This document shows, piece by piece, positions 17,112-26,320 of a stretch of DNA of 64,000 nucleotides. The number at the start of each line of letters is the position of its first letter. Position 1 is the stretch's first letter. The notes under the pieces are model-generated. The model was not told where the DNA came from. It was given only the letters and a program-made list of their open reading frames with translations, and did no database searches. Source of the stretch: Pseudonocardia thermophila (GTDB lineage Bacteria > Actinomycetota > Actinomycetes > Mycobacteriales > Pseudonocardiaceae); assembly GCF_900142365.1 (NCBI RefSeq), contig NZ_FRAP01000001.1, forward strand, positions 248,001 to 312,000. The letters are read 5' to 3'. The position numbers were made by a program, and so were the translations under genes.

Positions 17112-18235
17112 GCCGCCAGCCCCGCCCGGTAGGCCGCGGTCAGCTCGGCCACCACGGCGTCGGTCACCACCCGCGTCGACGTCGCGCGTTCCAGCCACAG
17201 CCAGTCGCAGGCCGCGTTCGCTTCGAGGAACACCGGCCCGTCCGGGGTGTCGAGCAGGTCGAACGCGACGACGTCGAGCTGCCAGCGGTGCACCAGCTCG
17301 GTCAGGGGGCCACGGATCGCGGCCGGCGTGTCGATCAGGCGGACCGGCACCAGCTCCGCGGCGACGAACGGAGCGGAGGCGGCGTGCGGGGCGGAGGCGA
17401 ACGTGTGGAACCGGCCGCCGACGACGTAGACGCGCCACTCCGCGCGGGCGGCCACCGCCTCCTGGACGATCACCGGGGCGCCTTCGGCTCCCGGCTCGCG
17501 GGCGAGTTCGGCGCGGCCGATCGTGCGGGCGAACACCCCGTCGAGCACGCCCGGCGCGGACTCGACGTAGTGGTCGCCGAGGCTCTTGACGATCACCGGG
17601 CCGGCACCGGGCAGCGCCGCGGCTGCGGCGGCGGGTGTGCTGGTCACGACGGTGGCGGGCACGCGCAGGCCGGCATCGGCCGCGACGTCGAGCTGGGTGA
17701 TCCGGCCGGGCACCCCGGCGCGGTTCACCACCCGCGCGCCGCGCAGCCCGATGAGCAGGTCGCGCCAGCCCGCCCACTGTCCGCGCAGGTAACCGGCGAG
17801 CCGGGGATCCGCTGCGTCGGCCGGGATCGACGCCGGGGTGAAGTACCGCGACCACACCACGAGCGGTCGCGTCCGCACCCCGGCCACGTCGAGCGCGGCG
17901 CCGAGCTCGTAGGTGACGCCGGTGCCGGGCGCGCGGTCGCAGTCGAAGCGCACCAGCGGCACGCCCGCGGCGGCCAGGTGCACCGAGAGCGCGTCGGCCT
18001 CGCGGTCGGCGGCGCGGGTCAGGAGCACGACGCACGGGGTGGGGCCGTCGCCGTGATCGGTCTCGGGACGCCCGACGCGCTGTTGGAAGTCACACGATCG
18101 GCGCGGCGAGCGAGTGCGGAACCGCGGGCCGCGCAGCAGCAGCGGCGGGGTCGGGGCGAGCGGGCGTCGCGGGGTCGGCGACGGCGGAAGTGCGTTGCCG
18201 TGTTCGCGCAGCAACGCGGGCAGCAGCGGCTGCAT
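17108..18235 (-). CDS. ATP-grasp peptide maturase-like ligase
   Basis: A protein of 375 residues. From about residue 71 it matches ATP-grasp ligases related to the graspetide/SAV_5884-type maturases: VVLLTRAADREADALSVHL start, VVWSRYFTP, the P-loop lysine in PVIVKSLGD, the hinge VIVQEAVAARAEWRVYVVGG, and the metal-binding FLEANAACDWLWLE (Glu and Asn present). It would activate a carboxylate with ATP and join it to an amine, hydroxyl or other nucleophile. ATG 18235 has a clean GGAGG seven bases upstream, but this adds about 70 Pro/Arg-rich residues; GTG 18028 would give the bare enzyme. It follows the peptide gene after a hairpin. Confidence 0.8.
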   Translation of the reverse strand: MQPLLPALLREHGNALPPSPTPRRPLAPTPPLLLRGPRFRTRSPRRSCDFQQRVGRPETDHGDGPTPCVVLLTRAADREADALSVHLAAAGVPLVRFDCDRAPGTGVTYELGAALDVAGVRTRPLVVWSRYFTPASIPADAADPRLAGYLRGQWAGWRDLLIGLRGARVVNRAGVPGRITQLDVAADAGLRVPATVVTSTPAAAAAALPGAGPVIVKSLGDHYVESAPGVLDGVFARTIGRAELAREPGAEGAPVIVQEAVAARAEWRVYVVGGRFHTFASAPHAASAPFVAAELVPVRLIDTPAAIRGPLTELVHRWQLDVVAFDLLDTPDGPVFLEANAACDWLWLERATSTRVVTDAVVAELTAAYRAGLAA

Positions 18236-18277
18236 GACCGGACCTCCGGGCCTGGAGCGGGAAGCATCGAGCAGGAC

Positions 18278-18321
18278 GGAGGCCCGTGGCCGCGGGACCA
18301 CCTCCGCGGCCACGGGCCTCC
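18278..18321 (-). terminator. Perfect 18-bp hairpin between peptide gene and maturase gene
   Basis: 18278-18295 and 18304-18321 are exact reverse complements (arms start GGAGGCCCGTGG) around an 8-base loop. The hairpin begins 3 bases after the peptide stop codon on the minus strand and lacks a T tract. This position suits a partial terminator or 3' stabiliser that makes the peptide message more abundant than the enzyme message, a common arrangement after precursor genes. Confidence 0.75.
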
Positions 18322-18324
18322 AGG

Positions 18325-18483
18325 TCAGCCGCCGTGGCAGCTCTTGCAGATCATCAGTGCCTGGGCGTAGTCGTTGACGTAGCCCTCGAAGGCGGCGTCT
18401 TCCAGCACGGCGAAGCGCTCCAGCGCCGCTGTGTCGTCGGCGCCGAGCTCGATCGCGGCCTGCGCCAGCTCCTGGATGCTCAT
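18325..18483 (-). CDS. Putative RiPP precursor peptide, 52 residues
   Basis: ATG 18483 is preceded by an extended ribosome site, AGAGGTGATC. The peptide has a leader-like acidic helical part (MSIQELAQAAIELGADDTAA start, then LERFAVLEDAAFEGYVNDY) and a C-terminal tail with Met44-Ile-Cys46-Lys-Ser-Cys49-His50-Gly-Gly. It is the first gene of a run with ATP-grasp, SagB-type and MFS genes, and a strong hairpin follows its stop. The tail contains a CxxCH motif, so metal or haem binding is possible. The 138 bases upstream, to the hemH stop, hold its presumed promoter but no clear boxes. Confidence 0.75.
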   Translation of the reverse strand: MSIQELAQAAIELGADDTAALERFAVLEDAAFEGYVNDYAQALMICKSCHGG

Positions 18484-18621
18484 CCGATCACCTCTGTCTC
18501 TGCGTCGACCCGGCCCCTGTGGCCGGGCGTGCGTCCAGAGTGGTCATCGGCGGGTGCCCGCGGACAGCGCGGAGACGCCAGACCTGCGCTGCGTTCCGGG
18601 AAGGAATACCTTGCCGAACGG

Positions 18622-19650
18622 TCAGGCCGGCCGGCGGCGGACCGGCTCGCAGCACCGCTCCGCGCAGAGGGCGCCGTCGACCGTGCAGCCGCCGCTGGGC
18701 AACACCGAGAGCCGCCGCGCGGGGACGTCGTGGCGCAGCTCGTCGACCAGCTCGACGACCAGGTCGGCGAACCGCGGATCGGGGCCGGCCGTGGCCGCCC
18801 GAGCGAAGCCCATGCCCAGTTCGGCGGCGCGGTCGCGGGCCTCGCGGTCGAGGTCCCACACGACCTCGACGTGGTCGGAGACGAACCCGATCGGGCAGAT
18901 CACGATCCCGGGCACACCGCCTGCGTGCAGCGCGTCGATGTGGTCGACGATGTCCGGCTCCAGCCACGGCACCTGCGGCGGTCCCGAGCGGGACTGCCAC
19001 ACGACGTCGTGCTCCACCCCACCGAGCTCGGCGGCGACCAGCCGCGCGGCCTCCTTGACCTGGCGCGAGTAGCGGCGCCCGCCCTCCTCGGGCGGTCCGG
19101 CCGCGCGGTCGGCCGCCTCCGGCACCGAGTGCGCGGTGAACACCAGCCGGGCCCCCGGGCCCGCCTCGGCGGCCACCGCACGCACCGCGTCGGCGTTGGC
19201 GGCGACGAACAGCGGGTGGTCGAAGAAGTGCCGCAGCTTGATCAGCTCTGGGGCACCGTCCCCGGCGGCGGCGCGGGCGCGCGCGATGTCCTCGGCGTAC
19301 TGGCGGCAGGCCGAGTAGCCGCCGTACGCGCTGGTGGCGAACACGGCCGCGCGCCGGATCCCGGCCCGGGCCATGTCGGCGACGGTGTCCTCCACCATCG
19401 GGTGCCAGTTGCGGTTGCCGAAGAACACCGGCACGTCGATGCGCTCCTCGATCGCCGCGATCAGCTCGCGGTTGCGCGCGTTGAGGGGGCTGACCCCGCC
19501 GAAGTGCGCGTAGTGCTCCTCGACGGCGGCCAGCCGCTCCGGTGGGATGCCGCGGCCGCGCGTGACGTTCTCCAGGAACGGGCGGACGTCGGCCGGGCCT
19601 TCCGGTCCGCCGAACGAGAGCACGAGCAGGGCGTCGATCGACAGTGCCAC
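18622..19650 (-). CDS. hemH: Ferrochelatase (actinobacterial, Cys-rich C-terminus)
   Basis: A protein of 342 residues that inserts Fe2+ into a porphyrin (coproporphyrin III in this lineage, so also called cpfC). Recognisable stretches are [41 protein letters not shown] with the catalytic His, and [18 protein letters not shown] with the second His/Glu. The C-terminal [13 protein letters not shown] supplies ligands for the [2Fe-2S] cluster known in actinobacterial enzymes. GTG 19650 has GGAGG at 8 bases. The fabG-inhA-hemH order is conserved in relatives; here a YjbR gene on the other strand lies between inhA and hemH. Confidence 0.93.
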   Translation of the reverse strand: MALSIDALLVLSFGGPEGPADVRPFLENVTRGRGIPPERLAAVEEHYAHFGGVSPLNARNRELIAAIEERIDVPVFFGNRNWHPMVEDTVADMARAGIRRAAVFATSAYGGYSACRQYAEDIARARAAAGDGAPELIKLRHFFDHPLFVAANADAVRAVAAEAGPGARLVFTAHSVPEAADRAAGPPEEGGRRYSRQVKEAARLVAAELGGVEHDVVWQSRSGPPQVPWLEPDIVDHIDALHAGGVPGIVICPIGFVSDHVEVVWDLDREARDRAAELGMGFARAATAGPDPRFADLVVELVDELRHDVPARRLSVLPSGGCTVDGALCAERCCEPVRRRPA

Positions 19651-19687
19651 CTGGCGATCCTCCCAGGACCGCGGGCAGACTGCCGCC

Positions 19688-20092
19688 GTGCCCCGCGCGA
19701 CCGAACAGGACGTCCACGACCTGGCCGGAGGTCTGCCGCACGTCACCGTGATCACCGGGACCGCCGGCAACCGCATCTACCAGGTGGGCGGGAAGTCGTT
19801 CGTGTTCTTCCGCACCCCGCGCCCGGACGCCGTCGATCCCGCCACCAGCGAGCGCTACGCCGACGTGATCGTGATCTGGGTGCCCGACGAGCAGGACAAG
19901 TTCGCCCTGGTGCAGGACCCGGACCTGCCGTTCTTCACCACGCCGCACTTCGACGGGCACCCGTCGGTGCTGGTGCGGGCGTCCCGGCTCGGCGAGCTGA
20001 CGCGGGCGCAGCTCGCCGAGGTGATCGAGGACGCGTGGCTCTCGCGGGCGTCGAAGCGGCGGGCCCAGCAGTACCTGGCGAGCCGCTCCTAG
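19688..20092 (+). CDS. MmcQ/YjbR family protein
   Basis: A small soluble protein of 134 residues of the CyaY-like YjbR fold. Evidence is [25 protein letters not shown], then [13 protein letters not shown], and the end [21 protein letters not shown], which matches the family ending (helix with a Trp then Lys/Arg). Members are proposed to bind DNA or nucleotides; function is unproven. It is divergent from hemH with a 37-base gap and overlaps the 3' end of inhA by 4 bases. Confidence 0.8.
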   Translation: MPRATEQDVHDLAGGLPHVTVITGTAGNRIYQVGGKSFVFFRTPRPDAVDPATSERYADVIVIWVPDEQDKFALVQDPDLPFFTTPHFDGHPSVLVRASRLGELTRAQLAEVIEDAWLSRASKRRAQQYLASRS

Positions 20093-20886
20093 GCCGTCGC
20101 CTCCGGCGTGGCGACACCGATCGCGTGGAACCCGCCGTCGGCCCAGATCATCGAGCCGGTGGTGGCGGGCATCCAGTCGGAGAGCATCGCGCAGACGGTC
20201 TTCGCGACCGGGACCGGGTCGTTGACGTCCCAGCCGAGCGGGGCGCGCCCGTCCCAGGCGTCCTCGAAGGCGGCGAACCCGGGGATCGACTTCGCGGCCA
20301 TCGTGCGCACCGGCCCCGCCGCGCAGAGGTTCACCCGGATCCCCTTCGGGCCCAGGTCGCGGGCGAGGTAGCGGGTGACCGACTCCAGCGCCGACTTCGC
20401 CACGCCCATCCAGTCGTAGGCGGGCCAGGCCTGGCGGTTGTCGAAGTCCATGCCGACGATCGAGCTGCCCGGCCCGAGCAGCGGCAGCACCGCCGTGGCC
20501 AGGGACTTCAGCGAGTAGGCGCTGACGTGGATGGTCTGCGCGACGTCCTCCCACGGCGCGTTCAGGAACGCGCCCTCACCCAGGCAGGACGCCGGCGCGA
20601 AGCCGATCGAGTGCAGCACCCCGTCGAGGCGGGGCTCGTCGCCGAGGTGCGGGGTGATCCGTTCGACGAGCGAGTCCAGGTGCTCCTGGTTCGTGACGTC
20701 CAGCTCGACCACCGGAGCGGGCTGGGGCAGCCGCTGCGCGATCCGCTCCACCAGCCGCAACCGGCCGTAGCCGGTGAGCACGACCTGCGCCCCCTGTTCC
20801 TGCGCGATCTTCGCGACGTGGAAGGCGAGGGAGGCGTCGGTGATCACGCCGGTCACGAGCAGGCGCTTGCCGTCGAGGAGACCCAT
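20089..20886 (-). CDS. inhA: NADH-dependent enoyl-[ACP] reductase InhA/FabI
   Basis: Short-chain reductase of 265 residues that performs the last step of each fatty-acid elongation cycle. It opens [20 protein letters not shown], nearly as in mycobacterial InhA. The catalytic Tyr/Lys pair is in [12 protein letters not shown], and [20 protein letters not shown] lines the substrate loop. I prefer ATG 20886 over GTG 20895 by comparison with the family. It lies 66 bases downstream of fabG, as in the known fabG-inhA operon. Presence of InhA suggests a mycolate-type or long-chain FAS II route, although many actinobacteria use it for normal fatty acids. Confidence 0.93.
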   Translation of the reverse strand: MGLLDGKRLLVTGVITDASLAFHVAKIAQEQGAQVVLTGYGRLRLVERIAQRLPQPAPVVELDVTNQEHLDSLVERITPHLGDEPRLDGVLHSIGFAPASCLGEGAFLNAPWEDVAQTIHVSAYSLKSLATAVLPLLGPGSSIVGMDFDNRQAWPAYDWMGVAKSALESVTRYLARDLGPKGIRVNLCAAGPVRTMAAKSIPGFAAFEDAWDGRAPLGWDVNDPVPVAKTVCAMLSDWMPATTGSMIWADGGFHAIGVATPEATA

Positions 20887-20952
20887 GGCGCTCACCCTAT
20901 GGGTGAGCGGCTGCAGCGAGAACGCACCCCGCCACGGATCACGCTGCCCGGT

Positions 20953-21687
<735 letters not shown>

Positions 21688-21720
21688 TCACCCTAGGGCA
21701 GCTCGACCGCTCGCCGCCGA

Positions 21721-21759
21721 TTGACATCAGTGATGTCATTTCAGCATCATTGATGTCAT
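21721..21759 (+). promoter_or_regulatory. MarR operators and probable leaderless promoter
   Basis: TTGACA at 21721 begins a palindrome TGACATCA-G-TGATGTCA (21722-21738). A second half-match ATCATTGATGTCAT ends on the ATG at 21758. A CATCAT -10-like box at 21745 lies 18 bases after TTGACA and 7 bases before the ATG, so transcription could start at the start codon. There is no ribosome site. Repressor bound at both sites would block the promoter and might also affect the divergent fabG promoter. Confidence 0.65.
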
Positions 21760-22234
21760 GCCGGTCGATGCGGGTGAGCTGTACGTGGTCCTGCGCCGCG
21801 TGCGGCCGCTGCACCTGCTCTCCGCCCGCGCCGTCACCGCTGCGCTGGCCGGTGAGCAGGTCACGATGGGCGTCCGTGCCCTGCTGGAGGCCCTGCTCGA
21901 CACCGGACCGGCTCCGGTGCCGGCGATCGCGCGCACGCTCTCGCTGCCGCGGCAGGTGATCCAGCGGCTCGTCGACCAGGCCCGTGGGCTCGGTCTCGTC
22001 ACCACCGCGCCGAACCCGGCTCACCGGCGCTCGCCGCTCGTCGTCCTCACCGACGAGGGCCGCGCTGCGTTCGACCGCATCCACGACGCCGAGCTGCGCG
22101 CGCTCGGCCCGATCGCCGCCGGTCTCGATCCCGGCGACGTCGCAGCCGCCGTGCGCGTGCTCGACGCGCTCGTCACCGGGATCGGCCGGATCACCGCCGA
22201 CGCCCCGCCCGTCCCGATCGAGGAGGCGCCATGA
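21758..22234 (+). CDS. MarR family transcriptional regulator
   Basis: A protein of 158 residues. The winged helix spans about residues 45-105, with APVPAIARTLSLPRQVIQRLVDQA as recognition region and the wing PAHRRSPLVVLTDEGRAAF, typical of MarR. Twin palindromes around its own start codon imply autorepression. The next gene, an alpha/beta hydrolase, overlaps it in ATGA, so the pair is an operon and the hydrolase substrate or product may be the ligand. Confidence 0.85.
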   Translation: MPVDAGELYVVLRRVRPLHLLSARAVTAALAGEQVTMGVRALLEALLDTGPAPVPAIARTLSLPRQVIQRLVDQARGLGLVTTAPNPAHRRSPLVVLTDEGRAAFDRIHDAELRALGPIAAGLDPGDVAAAVRVLDALVTGIGRITADAPPVPIEEAP

Positions 22235-23058
22235 CGACCACGCTTACCGCCGGCACCGTCGCCGTCGACGGCGGCCACATCGCCTACGACCGGGCCGGTA
22301 CCGGCCCGGCGGCGGTGTTCCTGCACGGCGGAGCCCTGGACCGGCGCATGTGGGATCCGCAGCTGGGGTTCACCGACCGGTGGACGGTCGTGCGCATCGA
22401 CGCCCGCGGGCACGGCGACTCCAGCACACCGCGGGCACCGTTCCGCCACTACGCCGACGTCGTCGCCGTGCTGGAGGCGCTCGATCTCGGACCGGCGGTG
22501 CTCGTGGGCCTGTCGATGGGCGGGGCGACCGCGCTCGACGTGGCGATCACCCGGCCCGATCTGGTCCGGGCCGTCGTGGCGTGCGGGGCCGGGGCGAGCA
22601 GCGCGGGAGCCGCGGACCTGTTCCGCGACCCGTGGACGCTGGCCCGGCTCGGCGAGCTCGCGCACGCCGCGGCCACCCGCGACGCCGAGCGGTGGACCGA
22701 GGCGTTTTTGCAGGTCGGCCTCGTCGGACCGTACCGAGCGGTGACCGACGTGGATCCCGCGGTGCTGGCCGGCTGCCGGGCGATGATCGCGCACACGCTG
22801 GCCGCGCACGTCGTGCACGGCGGCCCGCCGCCGCAGTCGCTGCCCGACGCCGCCGCCCGCGCCGCGGAGATCGCGGTGCCGGTGCTGGCCGTGACCGGTG
22901 CGCTCGACTCGCCGGACCACGTCCGCATGTCCCGCGAGCTGGCCGAGACCGTCCCCGACGGGCGACTCGCCGTGGTCGAGCGGGCCGCGCACCTGCCCAA
23001 CATGGAGGAACCCGCGCTGTTCGACGCCCAAGTGCGGCGGTTCCTCGAGGCGCTGTAG
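22231..23058 (+). CDS. Alpha/beta hydrolase
   Basis: A protein of 275 residues of the 3-oxoadipate enol-lactonase/haloperoxidase-like fold. The oxyanion motif is FLHGGALDRRMW (residue 31), the nucleophile elbow is VGLSMGGATALD (Ser about 94), the acid is in VTGALDSPDHV, and the catalytic His is in ERAAHLPNMEEP. The ATG overlaps the MarR stop. Substrate is unknown; co-regulation suggests a detoxifying hydrolase. It ends 18 bases before hairpin B1. Confidence 0.87.
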   Translation: MTTTLTAGTVAVDGGHIAYDRAGTGPAAVFLHGGALDRRMWDPQLGFTDRWTVVRIDARGHGDSSTPRAPFRHYADVVAVLEALDLGPAVLVGLSMGGATALDVAITRPDLVRAVVACGAGASSAGAADLFRDPWTLARLGELAHAAATRDAERWTEAFLQVGLVGPYRAVTDVDPAVLAGCRAMIAHTLAAHVVHGGPPPQSLPDAAARAAEIAVPVLAVTGALDSPDHVRMSRELAETVPDGRLAVVERAAHLPNMEEPALFDAQVRRFLEAL

Positions 23059-23076
23059 CTCTCTCCGGGGGGTCAT

Positions 23077-23140
23077 GCGTCGAGAACGGACCTGCGGTGA
23101 TCGAACGCCCGGTTGATCACCACGGGTTCGTTCTCGACGC
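23077..23140. terminator. Family B hairpin, copy 1
   Basis: Arms 23077-23102 and 23115-23140 (26 bases each, 23 paired) around a 12-base loop. The outer part is GCGTCGAGAACG, the inner part GGTGATC. It lies between convergent genes (hydrolase and VWA), as expected of a bidirectional terminator. Copy 2 at 41828 is perfect. Differences between copies mostly keep pairing or leave single mismatches. Confidence 0.65.
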
Positions 23141-23147
23141 AGGGAGG

Positions 23148-24143
23148 TCAGGGCAGGCGGCGGCCCATCGCGATCCCCGCGCCGACCCCGGCCACCATCA
23201 GCAGGGCCGCGGCCACCAGCCAGGGCCGGCTGACGTCCACCCGCCGGATCTCGTAGCCGATCTGCTCCCCCAGCTCCGCGTACACCTGCCGCAGCTCGGC
23301 CTCCGACGCCGCAGTGAAGAACTGCCCGCCGGACAGCTCCGCGATCCGGCGCATGGCCGCGTCGTCGACGCTCACCGGGGTGCGCTCGCCCGGGTTGATC
23401 TCGATCGTCCCGTACGCCGTGCCGAACGAGATCGTCGAGATCGGCACCTTCTGCTCGGCCGCCGCCCGGGCCGCGGTGAACGAGCCGCGGGGCAGCTCCT
23501 CCGGCCGGTCCCCGCCGGGCAGGGTCTGCGCACCATCGCTCATCAGCACGATCCGGGCCGGCGGCGGCCCCTCGTCGGACGAGGCCGCGACCGACTGGGA
23601 GAACGAGTCGATCGACTGCAGCGCCGCGAAGATCGCCTCGCCGGTGGCGGTGGCCTCGGACAGCCGCAGGTTGTCGATGGCCCGCTTCACCGGGGCCCGA
23701 TCGACGGTGGGCGAGACCAGCACCGCGGCCGTACCGGCGAACGACACGAGGCCGAGGTTCACCCCGGGGGTGAGCTGATCGGCGAACGCCTTGGCCGCCG
23801 CCTGCGCGGCGGCGAGCCGGCTGGGTTGCACGTCGGTGGCCTTCATCGACAGCGACACGTCGATGACGAGCACGACCGTGGCCCGGTTGCGCGGCACCTT
23901 CGCCTCGGCCTGCGGCCCGGCCAGCGCGACCGTCAGCACCGCGAGCGAGGCCAGCAGCGCCACCGCGGGCACGTGCCGCCACCAGCCCGGCCGGTTCGGC
24001 GCGATCCTGTCCAGCAGCTCCAGGTTGGTGAACGCCACCGTGTCGCGGCGCCGCCGGCGCAGCAGCCACCCGTACCCGGCGGCCAGCCCGACCACGACGA
24101 GGAGCAGCAGCAACCACCACGGGTAGGCGAACACACCGGCCAC
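23148..24143 (-). CDS. VWA-domain membrane protein (BatA-like)
   Basis: A protein of 331 residues. Two N-terminal membrane helices (about 7-25 and 53-72) are followed by a von Willebrand A domain with an intact metal site: VLVIDVSLSMKATDV (DxSxS), then TATGEAIFAAL and LMSDGAQTLPGG. A C-terminal helix ends in AMGRRLP. It forms a module with the DUF58 and MoxR genes just upstream. GTG 24143 is chosen because it lies directly before the first helix. Such modules remodel envelope complexes or aid maturation of metal enzymes. Confidence 0.88.
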   Translation of the reverse strand: MAGVFAYPWWLLLLLVVVGLAAGYGWLLRRRRRDTVAFTNLELLDRIAPNRPGWWRHVPAVALLASLAVLTVALAGPQAEAKVPRNRATVVLVIDVSLSMKATDVQPSRLAAAQAAAKAFADQLTPGVNLGLVSFAGTAAVLVSPTVDRAPVKRAIDNLRLSEATATGEAIFAALQSIDSFSQSVAASSDEGPPPARIVLMSDGAQTLPGGDRPEELPRGSFTAARAAAEQKVPISTISFGTAYGTIEINPGERTPVSVDDAAMRRIAELSGGQFFTAASEAELRQVYAELGEQIGYEIRRVDVSRPWLVAAALLMVAGVGAGIAMGRRLP

Positions 24144-24145
24144 GG

Positions 24146-25111
24146 CTACCGCCCGCCTCCCGACCACATCCGCTTGCGCGCCAGCGCGAACCGCACGATG
24201 TCGGCGACCCAGTCCGAGTCCGTCCGCAGGGTCAGGTGCCCGGCTCCGCAGCGGCGCAGGGTGCGCGCCACCGCCTCCCGGTGCTCGGCCGCCGCGGCGG
24301 CGAACTCGCGGCGCAGCAGCGGCGTCGTCTCCACCTCCCGCTGGCGGCCGGTCTCAGGGTCGGCCAGCACGACGGTGCCGACGTCGGGCAGGTCCAGCTC
24401 GCGCGGGTCGAGCACCTCCACGGCCAGCAGCTCGTGCCGCGTCGAGAGCGCCTTCAACGGCCGCTCCCACGTCGGCTCGCCGAGGAAGTCGGAGATCACG
24501 ACGGCGAGCCCGCGGCGGCGGGGCGGGCGGCGCAGCTGCTCGATCGCGGCTGCCAAGTCGCCGCGGTTGCCGGGCTTCGCCCGCGGGGTCTCGGCGACCC
24601 GACGGATGAGGGTGTGCGCGTGCGCGACGCCGCCGCGGGCCGGGATGCGCACGGTCTGCTCCCCCGTCGCGACGACGGCGCCGATGCGGTTGCCCCCGCC
24701 CCGGGTGAGGTGGGTGATCGCCGCCAGCGCGGCGATGGCGAGATCGCGCTTCTCGCACGCGGCCGTGCCGAAGTCGAGGCTGGCCGACAGGTCCATCACG
24801 ACCCACGTCTCCAGTTCCCGGTCGGCCACGGTCTCGCGGACGTGCGGCTCGGTCGTGCGGGCGGTGACCGCCCAGTCCATCCGGCGGACGTCGTCGCCGG
24901 GCTGGTAGGCGCGGGCGTCCCCGGGTTCGCTGCCCGGTCCGGGGACCAGCCCGAGGTGGTTGCCCTGCAGCAGGCCGTCGAGCCGGCCGCGCACGGTGAG
25001 CTCGAGCGAGCGCAGGGCCGCGTCCATCCGTCCGTCGCGGAAGGACGGCGGGCTCGTCGGGGGCCGGCGCCTGCCCGGTGGCGCGCCGGTGGGCGGTGCG
25101 GGTGCCGTCAC
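24146..25111 (-). CDS. DUF58 domain protein
   Basis: A protein of 321 residues. It contains the DUF58 signature YQPGDDVRRMDWAVTART followed by a VWA-like fold, WVVMDLSASLDFGTA. This is the middle member of the MoxR-DUF58-VWA set, presumed to recruit the MoxR ATPase to its target. The first 30 residues are proline-rich and disordered. The start overlaps the MoxR stop by 4 bases, and only two bases separate it from the VWA gene. Confidence 0.9.
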   Translation of the reverse strand: MTAPAPPTGAPPGRRRPPTSPPSFRDGRMDAALRSLELTVRGRLDGLLQGNHLGLVPGPGSEPGDARAYQPGDDVRRMDWAVTARTTEPHVRETVADRELETWVVMDLSASLDFGTAACEKRDLAIAALAAITHLTRGGGNRIGAVVATGEQTVRIPARGGVAHAHTLIRRVAETPRAKPGNRGDLAAAIEQLRRPPRRRGLAVVISDFLGEPTWERPLKALSTRHELLAVEVLDPRELDLPDVGTVVLADPETGRQREVETTPLLRREFAAAAAEHREAVARTLRRCGAGHLTLRTDSDWVADIVRFALARKRMWSGGGR

Positions 25112-26151
25112 GGCGTCGCGCCCACCCCGGTGTACTGGGCGGCCCCGCCCTGTGGCCGCGCGCTGACCTGCGGCAGCGGCACCGCACCGAGGACCCGGCC
25201 GATGATGTGGTCGATCGGCACTCCGTCGGCGATCGCGTCGTAGGACAGCACCAACCGGTGCCGCAGCACGTCCGGGGCGACGTCGAGGACGTCCTGCGGG
25301 AGCACGTAGTCACGGCCGCGGATCAGCGCGAGCGCCCGCGCCGCGGCGACGATGCCCAGCGTGGCGCGCGGCGAGGCGCCGTAGGAGACCCAGCCGGCGA
25401 CGTCGGAGAGCCCGTGCTCGCTCGGGGTGCGGGTGGCGACGACGAGCCGCACGACGTAGTCGACGAGCGCGTGGTGGACGAACACCCGCGAGGCTACGCC
25501 CTGCAGACGGACCAGCTCCTCGGGATCGATCACCTGCTGGGCCTCGGGCGGGGTCGCCCCCATGCGGTAGACGATCTCCCGCTCCTCCTCGATGTTGGGG
25601 TACTCGACCACGATCTTGAACAGGAAGCGGTCGCGCTGCGCCTCCGGCAGCGGGTAGACGCCCTCGTTCTCGATCGGGTTCTGGGTGGCGAGCACGAGGA
25701 ACGGCGAGGGCATCGGGAAGGTCTGACCGCCGATCGACAGGTGCCGCTCGGCCATCACCTCCAGCAGCGCCGACTGCACCTTCGCGGGCGCGCGGTTGAT
25801 CTCGTCGGCGAGCACGAAGTTCGCCACCACCGGGCCCAGCTCGACGTCGAACTCCTCGCGGCCCTGCCGGTAGATGCGGGTGCCGAGGATGTCGGCGGGC
25901 ACCAGGTCGGGGGTGAACTGCAGGCGCGCGAACGTGCCGCCGACGACCTTCGCGACCGTCTCCACGGCCAGGGTCTTCGCGACACCGGGCACGCCCTCCA
26001 GCAGCAGGTGCCCCTTGGCCAGCAGGCCGACGAGCATCCGCTCGACGAGCCGGTCCTGCCCGACGATGACGCGCTTGATCTCGAAGACGATCCGCTCGAG
26101 CCTCTCGCCCTCCCGGGCGGGGGCGGGCACGGAATCCGGCGCACTGCTCAC
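25108..26151 (-). CDS. moxR: MoxR-family AAA+ ATPase
   Basis: A protein of 347 residues. Walker A is GVPGVAKTLA (about residue 55), Walker B is VLADEINRAPAKVQSALLEVM, sensor 1 is LATQNPIENEGVYPLPEAQRDRF, and sensor 2 is in SPRATLGI. MoxR ATPases act as chaperones with VWA proteins. It is the first gene of the moxR-DUF58-VWA operon. The 169 bases upstream, to the end of the NlpC gene, hold no recognised element. Confidence 0.92.
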   Translation of the reverse strand: MSSAPDSVPAPAREGERLERIVFEIKRVIVGQDRLVERMLVGLLAKGHLLLEGVPGVAKTLAVETVAKVVGGTFARLQFTPDLVPADILGTRIYRQGREEFDVELGPVVANFVLADEINRAPAKVQSALLEVMAERHLSIGGQTFPMPSPFLVLATQNPIENEGVYPLPEAQRDRFLFKIVVEYPNIEEEREIVYRMGATPPEAQQVIDPEELVRLQGVASRVFVHHALVDYVVRLVVATRTPSEHGLSDVAGWVSYGASPRATLGIVAAARALALIRGRDYVLPQDVLDVAPDVLRHRLVLSYDAIADGVPIDHIIGRVLGAVPLPQVSARPQGGAAQYTGVGATP

Positions 26152-26320
26152 GGAACCATTTCACCGCGGCGGGGGTGTGACGCCCGTGAGGCCCGGTGCG
26201 AGCGGGCATCGCGGAGGCGCGCAGCGCCCGCGGAGGGGGCGCGAGCACCGCAGAGCACCTCGGCGACGGGCGGCCGCGAGCCCTCGACGGGCGGCGGAGG
26301 CGCGCGGAGCAGATCCGGCT

